DNA from: Diospyros lotus
Taxonomy: Eukaryota > Streptophyta > Magnoliopsida > Ericales > Ebenaceae
Assembly (NCBI RefSeq): GCF_014633365.1
Contig: NC_068340.1
Location: forward strand, 41,812,328 to 41,876,327
Reading direction: 5' to 3'
DNA: 64,000 bases
A program made the position numbers and the translations under genes. Of the stretch, positions 33,818-44,364 are shown piece by piece; position 1 is the first letter of the stretch, and the number at the start of each line of letters is the position of its first letter. A model generated the notes under the pieces. The model ran no database searches, was not told the DNA's origin, and worked only from the letters and a program-made list of their open reading frames with translations.

Positions 33818-36800
33818 ATGTTGGATATTTTGGTTGCACTGATTGCGGGAGCTTTTACTCTGTGTGCAGCTATTATACAAGGTCCGTCCAAGACACTTAA
33901 ACCTATATTAGCTAAACTTAAACGTCCTGGAGCTAGTTTTGGTTCTGTAATGGTCATCTTCTAACTTAAATCTAATAAAAATTTGAATATTAGCTACTTG
34001 AAGTGTACTTTTATGTGTGAACATGCCATACATTCATGTCATTTTCTTGCAAAATCTAGGGTTTATCTTGCTTGAAGTCATAAGAATGTGAGATTCATAC
34101 TGAAGAACAGAATGGGTTTATTGATTCTTGAAATCAGGGCTAGAAAATTCCCTCACATAATTGAATGGTGGAACATTCTTAAAGAGTATATAGTTTAATT
34201 GTACTATAAACATTATGGTCCATTTTGCTTGATTTTTAGATACTTGAATAAGAATATGATTGTTCCTTTTCTTGTCATTTTTGTAGGACCATTGGCTGCC
34301 CGTGGCAACAAGAAAAGTAATGGTCATCCCAAGAAGAGTAATGGTGAGTTTGATACATTAATGGGTTATAGTTCTTTTGTTTGTTGTGACTTATTAAAAG
34401 ACACAATCAATCTTTTTTGTTTTCTCCTAAGTTCAATCAACTCTTTTTAATCTATGATAGGATGTTCACTTGCAAGTTTAATGTTAGATTCTAACAAATA
34501 TAATATTTTCTTTCAACAGGCACAGAAGCCAACAGGGACGATACAGGTAACAATGCATATAAGTGGCGTTTAATTGATCAATCATTATGAATGCATGTTG
34601 TTAAGTGCAGGAAATATTTTTCAGCATCTAGAAATGCCATAAGCTTTTCCATGTGGCACAGAGTTCTTCTTAGACACCAGGAACAACCCCTTTTTTTTTG
34701 TAGTGTGGCTTTGTGATTTGCTTTGTCATTTTCTTGCAAAATCTAGGGTTTATCTTGCTTGAAGTTATAAGAATGTGAGATTCATACTGAAGAACAGAAT
34801 GGGTTTATAGATTCTTGAAATCAGGGCTAGAAAATTCCCTCACAAAGCTGAATGGTGGACATTCTTAAAGAGTATATAGTTTAATTGTACTATAAACATT
34901 ATGGTCCATTTTGCTTGATTTTTATATACTTGAATAAGAATATAATTGTTCCTTTTCTCATCATTTTTGTAGGAATATTAACCAACCGTAGCAACAAGAA
35001 GAGTAATGGTCATCCCAAGAAGAGTAATGGTGAGTTTGATACATTAATGGGTTATAGTTCTTTTGTTGTTGTGACTTATTAATAGAAACAATCAATTTTT
35101 TTTGTTTTCTCCTAAGTTCAATCAACTATTTTTAATGTATGATAGGATGTTCATTTGTAAGTTTAATGTTAGATCCTAACAAATACAGTATTTTCTTTCA
35201 ACAGGCACAAAAGCTAACGAGGACGATGCAGGTAACAATGCATATAACTAGCATTTAATTGATCATTATGAATGCATGTTGTTAAGCACAGGAAATATTT
35301 TCCAGCATCTATAAACGCTGTAAGCTTTTCCCTGGGCACAAGTTTCTTCTTAGACACCCGAAACAACCCCTTTTTTTGTAATGTGGCTTTGTGATTTGCT
35401 TTGTCGTTTTCTTGCAAAATCTAGGCTTTATCTTGCTTGAAGTCATAAGAATGTGAGATTCATACTGAAGAACAGAATGGGTTTATAGATTTTTGAAATC
35501 AGGGTTAGAAAATTCCATCACATAGCTAAATGGTGGAACATTCTTAAGGAGTATATAGTTTAATTGTACTATAAACATTATGGTCCATTTTGCTTGATTT
35601 TTAGATACATGAATAAGAATATGATTGTTCCTTTTCTTGTCATTTTTGTAGGAATATTAACCGACCATAGCAACAAAAAGAGTAATGGTCATCCCAAGAA
35701 GAGTAATGGTGAGTTTGATACATTAATGGGTTATAGTTCTTTTGTTTGTTGTGACTTATTAATAGAAACAATCATTCTTTTTTGTTTTCTCCTAAGTTCA
35801 ATCAACTATTTTTAATGTATGATAGGATGTTCATTTGCAAGTTTAATGTTAGATCCTAACAAATACAATATTTTCTTTCAATAGGCACCAAAGTCAACGG
35901 GGACGATGCAGGTAACAATGCATATAACTAGCGTTTAATTGATCATTATGAATGCATGTTGTTGAGCACAGGAAATATTTTCCAGCATCTAGAAACGCCA
36001 TAAGCTTTTCCCTGTGGCACAGGATTCTTCTTAGACACTAGAAACAACCCCTTTTTTTTTTGTAATGTGGCTTTGTGATTTGCTTTGTCATTTTCTTGCA
36101 AAATCTAGGGTTTATCTTGCTTGAAGTCACAAGAATGTGAGATTCATACTGAAGAATAGAATAGGTTTATGGATTCTTGAAATCAAGGCTAGAAAATTCC
36201 ATCACATAGCTGAATGGTGGAACATTCTTAAGGAGTATATAGTTTAATTGTACTATAAACATTATGGTCCATTTTGCTTGATTTTTAGATACTTGAATAA
36301 GAATATGATTGTTCCTTTTCTCATCATTTTTGTAGGAATATTAACCAACCGTAACAACAAGAAGAGTAATGGTCATCCCAAGAAGAGTAATGGTGAATTT
36401 GATACATTAATGGGTTATAGTTCTTTTGTTTGTTGTGACTTATTAATAGAAACAATCAATCTTTTTTGTTTTCTCCTAAGTTCAATCAACTATTTTTAAT
36501 GTATGATAGGATGTTCATTTGCAAGTTTAATGTTAGATCCTAACAAATACAATATTTTCTTTCAATAGGCACAGAAGCCAACGAGGACGATACAGGTAAC
36601 AATGCATATAACTGGAGTTTAATTGATCATTATGAATGCATGTTGTTAAGTGCAGGAAATATTTTCCAGCATCTAGAAGTGCCAAAAGCTTTTCCCTGTG
36701 GCATAGGGTTCTTCTTAGACACCGAAAACAACCCCTTTTTTTTGTAGTGTGGCTCTGTGATTTGCTTTGTCATTTTCTTGCAAAATCTAGGGTTTATCTT

Positions 36801-38355
36801 GCTTGAAGTCGTAAGAATGTGAGATTCATACTGAAGAACAAAATGGGTTTATAGATTCTAGAAATCAGGGCTAGAAAATTCTCTCACATAGCTGAATGGT
36901 GGAACATTCTTAAAGAGTATATAGTTTAATTGTACAATAAACATTATGGTCCATTTTGCTTGATTTTTAGATACATGAATAAGAATATGATTGTTCCTTT
37001 TCTCGTCATTTTTGTAGGAATATTAACCAACTGTAACAACAAGAAGAGTAATGGTCATCCCAAGAAGAGTAATGGTGAGTTTGATACATTAATGGGTTAT
37101 AGTTCTTTTGTCTGTTGTGACTTATTAATAGAAACAATCAACTCTTTTTCATGTATGATAGGATGTTCATTTGCAAGTTTAATGTTAGATCCTAACAAAT
37201 ACAATATTTTCTTTCAATAGGCAAAAAAGCCAACAGGGACGATATAGGTAACAACGCATATAATTGGCGTTTAATTGATCATTATGAATGCATGTTGTTA
37301 AGCTCAGGAAATATTTTCCAGCATCTAGAAATGCCATAAGCTTTTCCCCGTGGTACAGGGTTCTTCTTACACACCGGAAACAACCCTTTTTTGTTTGTAG
37401 TGCGGCTTTGTGATTTGCTTTATTTTGTATCTGATGTTGTTAGGCTATCTCCAATAATGTTCTCTATCTCATTTTTTATTATATTATAAAGAATTCACTC
37501 TCAAAATTATGTCTGCTCTAACAACACTTCAATTATCTTGTTTATTGACTCCCTATTTTATTTATTTTTTAATAAAAATTAGTTTTATTTATTTTAAAAT
37601 ACACATAATCAAACACTTCTTATTTTTTTTGGGCGGGGGGCAGATGAAGCTAACCAAAAATTAGCGTCACTTAAGGAGGCGGCTAAGAATCTGACGCAAA
37701 AAGGGAAGAAGATTCGGAGGAAACAGCATGAAGTAGTCAACTCTTATAGAAGCCAAGTTACAGCACTCATGCTACTTAGCCTATTTTATGGCGTTGCCTC
37801 TATCTATCTCCAACTAAGTTACACCGATGAGGTTAAGATGACAATTCTCTTCTTCTTTGCCTTCGGGGTTGCCCTTAGGACGGCATTGACGAAGCTCGAG
37901 AAAATATCTCAGTTGACTGGGGACCTCAGGACAGGGCGGAAAGATTTGCAGGAGCGAGTCAAAGCTTTTAAAGGATTATTTGGAAAGCGTTCGGATCAGA
38001 TAGATAGGCAAATTGCGGGGCTGGAGAAAGCCATGGCTGAGGCCATGGAGCTATCTAAATCAATATATAAGCAGGCCAACTCATTCGATCTTTTCCCGCT
38101 CCCTCTCGCAGCTTGTGCAGTTGCATGTGGGCGCTGTATCCCTGGTCTTTCCCTCTTGCAGTTTGTGCAGTTGCTTATGGGCTCTGTTTTCCTCTGGTGG
38201 CTCGCCTCTACGCATCCCACTGTAAGAGCTACATCTATAAATGTATATATATATATATATATATATGTCAATATATATTCTCTTTTCTGTCTTTCTCATG
38301 GCCATGAGTTCATGAATTGTCACAGCTGCTGCTTTCAACCATTCTGCAAGGCTGT
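33818..38355 (+). CDS. Family copy 3: membrane/coiled-coil protein with five-fold amplified linker exons
   Basis: Unrecognised family. Predicted exons: exon 1 to 33,881; linker pairs a/b at 34,287-34,343/34,520-34,546, 34,973-35,029/35,205-35,231, 35,652-35,708/35,885-35,911, 36,336-36,392/36,569-36,595 and 37,018-37,074/37,221-37,247; exon c 37,644-38,221; a last exon after tgtcacag near 38,325. All junctions up to exon c are phase 1. Exon 1 encodes a hydrophobic segment (LVALIAGAFTLCAAII). The linker gives five 28-residue repeats with NKKSNGHPKKSNG and a DD-ending acidic part. Exon c has a coiled coil, a hydrophobic hairpin near residues 200-245 and more coiled coil. The ancestral ATG has become GTG; the next ATG is four codons on. 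A duplicated ~63-bp stretch near 38,095-38,190 changes the C-terminal frame. Expression is unproven. Confidence 0.6.
34038..37420 (+). repeat. Five tandem ~683-bp units, each carrying linker exons a and b
   Basis: Unit junctions, where gatttgctttg meets tcattttcttgc, fall at about 34,725, 35,403, 36,087 and 36,769, giving units of 688, 678, 684, 682 and about 650 bp. Each has exon a (57 nt), an intron of 173-177 bp (143 bp in unit 5), exon b (27 nt) and an intron. Copies 1 and 4 hold a single unit, so this is copy-specific amplification. Unit 1 is closest to the other copies; units 2-5 share the ILTN/ILTD start. Confidence 0.9.
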
Positions 38356-38574
38356 CTATATATTAGTGCTAATCCACAGTGGGGAAGGACTGGGATTAAG
38401 GGCGCTGCCCTGAGGAGGTGAACTATGAAGCAATCAACAGGGCGGGCTCAAGGCATAGGCCTAGGCCTCCAAAAAGGGGGTTCCAAAAATTGGCAGCCCA
38501 TTTACCTATTTTTCCACTTGTGTTTTGTGTGTTTTGCTGGAAATTTCAGAAATAAACTGAAAATTTTGTTGTTT
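38356..38574. other. 3' flank of copy 3
   Basis: First part matches the copy 1 flank at 13,100-13,165. From about 38,440 the sequence is new and leads into a captured gene fragment. Confidence 0.4.
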
Positions 38575-38650
38575 TCAGAAGCAAATATGTTGTATTTAGA
38601 GACACCAGTTGGAGTGGGTTTTTCTTATTCTAGTGATTACCTCCTCCTAT
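38575..38650 (+). pseudogene. Serine carboxypeptidase-like (SCPL) exon fragment
   Basis: After an acceptor-like tgttgttttcag the frame reads ANMLYLETPVGVGFSYSSD. This is the strongly conserved stretch of plant serine carboxypeptidase-like proteins that lies shortly before the catalytic serine region. The preceding ~85 bp look like SCPL intron. No other SCPL exon is nearby and the frame stops after CGCK, so it is an orphan fragment. Confidence 0.7.
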
Positions 38651-39295
38651 GTGGCTGTAAATGATGAATCAATTGGTAATCTCCAATGTTCTTTGAGATT
38701 TTCAGTGTTGATAAATTAGATACTATAACCCAAAGGTTGGCCTCAAGTTAAGAGAATATAAAGGTCTCTTCTGCTACTAAGATTTAAATTTCTTTTTTAT
38801 ATTTACTTGGGTGCACCTCCCTAGTGAATTAACCCTGCCATAATGTAAAAATTTATATTATATTGTTAATTGAAAAAAATTTACTTTCTAAATTAGAATA
38901 TAAAAATTTAATTAGTAATTTTATATTTTAAGAAATAAAAATAATTAATAATTTTTATTATTTTTTAAAAATCACGAAACTAATTATCGTTTAGGTCCCA
39001 CCACCGCTTGAGCCAGTCCGTCCTGGCAATCAAGTCCCTGGACAGAGTTTTTAGTCTTCTTTATTTGTTTGTGTGTTTTTGTATTGAGTTCTGATTTTGC
39101 AGAATCTTTTGGATATTTTTCATTAAAAACAAGGAATGTAACACCTGCTATGCACGTGCAAGTTAAGAAATACAATTGATAGTTAAAATTTAATTTGTTT
39201 AGGCAATATTTGTATACGAAGATGAATTTGGATGGAGTGGTATAATTGGTTTTACGTTAAATATCAGATATTATTATGAGTTTAAGGGCTTGTTT
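38651..39295. other. AT-rich DNA, then duplicated family 3' flank
   Basis: 38,651-38,990 is AT-rich without features. 38,990-39,295 matches the flank of copy 1 (13,170-13,210 and 13,983-14,190) with the element 1 site unoccupied. Confidence 0.55.
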
Positions 39296-40134
39296 GGTTA
39301 AGCGATTTGATCGCTTATAAGCTGGTGTATAATTTTTAAGTTATCTAATTTATTGAATTAAAGTATTTGACAAATCGTAACAGCATTTAAACTACTTAAC
39401 TTAAACGCTCTTATACCAGCATTTTGTAAAAGTTGGTTGGAGATAGATTTTGCAAAAAAACTGCTACAAAAGAAGCTGTGTTGACCAAAGATTTTACTAT
39501 ATTGCCCTCATATATTTTGCTAATTTCCAATCATGCCCTTCTTCTTCAACCTCTATCTCTCTACCTCCAGCCGCCAGTCACCCCATTGTCGACCATTACC
39601 ATCGCCCCCACTATTCGGTCATCTCCCCCATCGTCGTCATCGCCTCCAAATCCACCATCGCCATTGGCTGCTGCCTCCAGCCTCCATCGCCCGCATTCGC
39701 CGTTTCCTTCACCGTCGACCGTTGTCTGCTACCTCTAGCCTCCATCGCCTATCGATCGTCGCCCACAACCGCTACCCACGTCCACCACTTCCATCGTTGG
39801 CGACTGCCTCCGGGTGTATATATGTATATGTATATATATATATTGTATTAGTATTTTTTTAAGAATTATATATAATTTTGATAAAATTTTATCATTACAC
39901 ATTATTTTATAATTTAATTTTATTTAAAATTATATTTTTTTATATTTTTTATTTATATTATTAAATAACATGTTTATTTTTATATTTTTATCAAATTTTA
40001 ATAATTCAAACCAAATACATAACTATTAATTGATAACTTAAAAGCACATTATTAGCTTAAATGCTACCTAACTTAAATGTTATAATCAGTTTAAACACTA
40101 CTTAATTTAAAAATTTTAAAAATAAAACCTAGCC
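39296..40134. mobile_element. PIF/Harbinger-like MITE, element 4
   Basis: Starts gggcttgtttggtt and ends aaaacctagcc, flanked by TAA (39,293-39,295 and 40,135-40,137). The empty site is at about 14,190-14,200 (gagtctaaatcttattc). It has a Pro/Ser-coding-like GC-rich core at about 39,540-39,800, which is the reverse complement-like counterpart of the core in element 1; frames there are not regarded as genes. Confidence 0.6.
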
Positions 40135-40137
40135 TAA

Positions 40138-41609
40138 GGACAAATCTTATTCTCACCATAAACCTTTGTTTTTTGAATGAGATAGTTGAAAGAGTACTGT
40201 TAAAATATTTCAGATTTAAAAAAAATTAATTAGTTTCTTTAAAGATTCAAAAAGGAGGTCTACTCTACTCTTTGCCCGCATTTTATATCATATCATTGCC
40301 ATACAGTAAAAGTCGTCTCTTCAAGTCAATTGGATGAAACTATATTCATTTTCCCTTTTCATTTTGGTACTATTAGTTAATTTATAGTTTCTGCTCTACA
40401 TTTTCATTCACATAAAACAGAAATTTGCATTTGCATCTGATCCCAAATGACTAAAAATTATAACATTAGTCAATGAAGGTTGCAAATACAATTAAATCAA
40501 GCTGAATCAAGTTTCACTGAAATTAGTTTCTTGACTTGAGCTCGAGTGAACGCTTGCTAGCGAGTAACGATAGCGACTAGTGATAGTCAGTGACAAATAA
40601 AGATTATCGAAGAAAATGAATGGTTACATGCAGATGCATGCGATCGCAGATGATGGAGAAAGAGAATGGTTGCAAGTGTTGTTTCGATCAAAGAAGGTGA
40701 ATAGTTATAGCCTCATAAAGTCATTGTCACTAAAAAATGTAGATTGTTGCAGATACAAAATAACATGTTAACGTCAGAGAAGATGGACGGTCGCAATCGT
40801 CATTAGCTTCTCTTTTCGACTCTAATTCATCGTTAACAGCCATCAACAAGTCCTCGATATTTCTTTGATAGATTCTTTTTCTACAATTATTTCTTTTTTA
40901 TACGCACGTATATGTACTAGTTTATATTTTGTATACATATACATATATATTAGAGTAGACATATTAAGTATTTTCATGTATATGTGTACTTGTTATATAT
41001 CGACTAGATAGTGTTGGTTCTGGTTTCGAGTAAAGTTGATCTAGCGTTTTGAAAAAATTTCATCATTTAACCTGAACAATGAGACATAAGACAATGACCC
41101 ATATATAGATAAATAATATTAAATGTATTCAATTTAGTTATATTATTATAATAATTTAAGATTTCATAACTTTATATTAAATAATATATTTAAAAAATTA
41201 TAAATAAATCTATAAAAATATTTATAAACGAATTTATTCACGAGCTATTCACAAATTTTGAATAGAATATGTTTTTTTACTAGTTTCTAATTGAATTTAT
41301 TAGTATTTATAAATCTCTAATTAAATATATTTTTAAAATTTAACGAGTCAAATTTTGTTGATGTTAATTTTAATTGAACTGTCTACAAATTGCTCTACTT
41401 ATTTGCAACTATATTGGTCAATATTACGTAATAAGATAAAAGACCCGATATGAAGCCTAGATAAAATATCTTGTAAGATTCACTCGGTGTCGAAGTCAAT
41501 CTTACGCTCAGATAAGCAAATGGGCACTAAATAAATGGTTGAGAGTGTCATTACAATAGTAAAAAACGGACGCAGACACAGTCCACCATACAAACGAAGA
41601 CTTTCTGCG
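40138..41609. other. Family flank, then unassigned AT-rich DNA
   Basis: 40,138-40,345 matches 14,190-14,390. The remainder to 41,609 shows no gene, RNA or clear element. Confidence 0.5.
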
Positions 41610-42271
41610 ACATGACTTTTCTCCGTGGTTCATTCTTGCAGTATCCTCTGAATGCACCTTTGTTTCCATTTCTTCGAAGGAAGAATGGTGCAGATGATGT
41701 ACTACTCTCCAACTGGTATGATATCAACCCTTTTCCATAAGCTTTTTTTTCCCAGAAAATGAAAATATCTTCTGGGTTCATGAAACTGAAACTCTTCTCT
41801 CTTCTTTTGCCCTTGAATTTCCCAAAACCTGTAGCTTCATACATGTCAATATACTGAATAGAAATCATATAGGTGTTAGTGATAAATGAACATAAATCAT
41901 GAAAAAAAGAACCAAGTAATTTCTACTTTTTCTAATTTCCATGTTCAGCTGATTTGCCCATTTTGAACATTCTGGTTGAAATCAGACAGAGAAAGCGGTA
42001 AATAAATCGAATTCTGATCCTTCTGTTCTGAATTGGGGTTTAAGGAAATCATTATTGATTCATTTTTGGATGGATGAATGACGAAGAAAAATGGGAAAGG
42101 GATGGTATCTTGTGTTCTTTTGAACTCGGTTTTTCTGGCAAGTATCTGTAACTCTTAGATTTGATCACAATGGGAGCTTAAACTGTAGGTAACATTATTG
42201 ATTATCCTGGCAAGTTCTTCTTTGACATTTCGTTTCATCAGTTTGTGGAAAATCAACTTAATCTGTCGCAG
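41610..42271 (+). other. Truncated leader intron of copy 4
   Basis: Similarity to copies 1 and 3 begins abruptly at about 41,610 (gacttttctccgtggttcat), so the upstream promoter and UTR exon are absent. The copia site is empty here (ttcttctttgacatttcgtt at about 42,211). Ends at the acceptor atctgtcgcag. Confidence 0.65.
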
Positions 42272-42333
42272 GGTGAAAGAAGTTGCCTTCAAGAAACAAG
42301 ATTTGGGCTCGAGGCCAACAACAGGACGACAAG

Positions 42334-43977
42334 ATGGATCCGACGATTGTGATTGCACTGATTCAGGCTATTAGTCTTCTGAGTTCAACTGTTATACAAG
42401 GTCAGTCCAAGACACTTAAACCGGTATTAGCTAAACTTAAACGTCCTGGAGCTAGTTTTGGTTCTGTAATGGTCATCTTTTAACTTAAATCTAATAAAAA
42501 TTTGAATATTAGCTACTCAAAGTGTACTTTTATGTGTGAACATACCATACATTCATGTCATTTTCTTGCAAAATCTAGGGTTTATCTTGCTTGAAGTCAT
42601 AAGAATGTGAGATTCATACTGAAGAACAGAATGGGTTTATAGATTCTTGAAATCATGGCTAGAAAATTCCCTCACATAGCTGAATGGTGGAACATTCTTA
42701 AAGAGTATATAGTTTAATTGTACTATAAACATTATGGTCCATTTCTTAGATACTTGAATAAGAATATGATTGTTCCTTTTCTTGTTATTTTTGTAGGAAT
42801 AATTGCCTCCCATGGCAACAAGAAAAGTGATGGTGAGTTTGATACATTAATGGGTGATAGGATGTTCATTTGCAAGCTTAATGTTAGATCCTAACAAATA
42901 CAATATTTTCTTTCAACAGGCACAGAAGCCAACAGCCTAGATACAGGTGACAATGCATATAACTGGCTGTTAATTGATCATTATGAATGCATGTTGTTAA
43001 GCTCCGGTAATATTTTCCAGCATTTAGAAGCGCGATGAGCTTTAACCTGTGGCACAGAGTTATTCTTAGACACTGGGAATAACCCCCATTTTTGTAGTGT
43101 GGCTTTGTGATTTGCTTTGTTTTGCATAAGGTGTTCTTAGATGCTTCAAAACTACAGTGACTACTCATGTTCTTTGCAGTTTCAACCTCACTTTCCAACG
43201 AATTGACAAAAGCTGAGGCTGCTGAATCACTCAAGTGGTGCATCAATCGATTGGATACTCAACAAGCATCGGTCAAGAGAAGGATCAACAGCACATGCGA
43301 AGAAGCACACGAGCTTTCGAGAGATGCAAATGAAGCAACCGCCACATATGGAAACAATGTTCAGACACTAATGCTGTTCCATGGCCTTGCCTCCATCTTT
43401 CTCCAACTGTTCTATCCCTATGTGGCGGCAAAAGTCTCTGTTTTGGTGGCACTTTCATTCCTCTCTGGAAACGTGGTTGCCTTCACAGTGACTTCAAGAA
43501 AATCCGAGAGGATTTCTCAGTGGGCTAAGACTCTCCATTGGAAGGAGATAGAGTTGCAGAATGAAGTCACTTCTCTTCGAGCTAAGATCGAGATGATCAC
43601 TTTTTTGCACGAACTCAAAACCTCGAACTCTAGTGGGACTTACGGACAAGTTTATGCGTTGAATTTGCTGAGCGGGCACGTTGTTGACTTCCAGAAAACC
43701 ATTTCTCAGGCTCTTGAGATGTCTTGCTCAATCAGCAGCAATCAGATGAAGTTAGTTTCCCAGATTGCAGTTGGAGCCATTGTATATGGTCTAAGCTTCC
43801 CTATAATTGCATACTACTTGCTCTACTGTAAGCAATTTTACATCTGTTTCTGTTTCCTTCTTCTCTCTTAATTCATATTTTGTTTTTGGGCTTGAATATG
43901 GTAAGAATTTTCATGAAGAATCAATGCGAAAATCATTTCATAACCATGCTTTGCTGCTCATTGCAGGGCTCCATTAG
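42334..43977 (+). CDS. Family copy 4: intact membrane/coiled-coil protein
   Basis: Unrecognised family. Five coding exons: 42,334-42,400 (with UTR from 42,272), 42,797-42,832, 42,920-42,946, 43,180-43,827 and 43,967-43,977. All four introns are GT-AG and phase 1, and together give 262 codons plus TAG. Residues 3-22 are hydrophobic. A short polar linker contains GNKKSDGTEA. A charged helix (about 50-95) leads to a hydrophobic hairpin at about 106-150 (LMLFHGLASIFLQLFY ... SVLVALSFL). A second coiled-coil-like stretch spans about 155-220, and a C-terminal membrane segment about 233-258 ends YLLYWLH. This is the family's best-preserved gene. Function is unknown; a multi-pass endomembrane or plasma-membrane protein is inferred. 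The ancestral leader exon is missing upstream. Confidence 0.7.
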
Positions 43978-44364
43978 GCAACGACCATTTCGGCTTACGG
44001 GATGAACAGCTGAACACTATACAGACAGGTCCAGTTTTGCATCATTTGAAGTCCTTGCCTGTAATGTCAACTAGATTGAACGATATTTCATAGCTTGTGA
44101 AACTCGTTACTTGCTGTATTTCAGTCATTTGATTTCAAGTTTCTATATGTAAATGAATGCCCTTTAATGTAACAATGAATGTCTTTAAATGTGTATATCA
44201 AATCATCATAAAGGTAACAATTCTGCACATGCATAGAGTAGGGATTCTTTGTTTTTGCTTTAAAGCAATTCAACTTCATCCTTTAGAAAAATAACTGTAT
44301 TTTAAAAGCAAAGGTGTTTGAAATCTAATTTGCAAACACTTACATGTTACTAAGTAGAAATCAT
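43978..44364. other. 3' UTR and flank of copy 4
   Basis: 44,231-44,350 matches 14,390-14,515. Copy 5 sequence starts at about 44,365, so copies 4 and 5 abut head to tail. Confidence 0.55.

Noticed and set aside
33882..33964. Read-through of exon 1 into a conserved TLKP-LAKLKRPGASFG-like extension
   Set aside because: Ends in a stop shortly after, while the gtccgt/gtcagt donor gives phase 1 joining to all linker exons. Intron similarity between recent copies explains the conservation.
39433..39862. Three overlapping Ser/Pro/His-rich frames
   Set aside because: They lie inside MITE element 4, overlap in all three frames and reflect composition.
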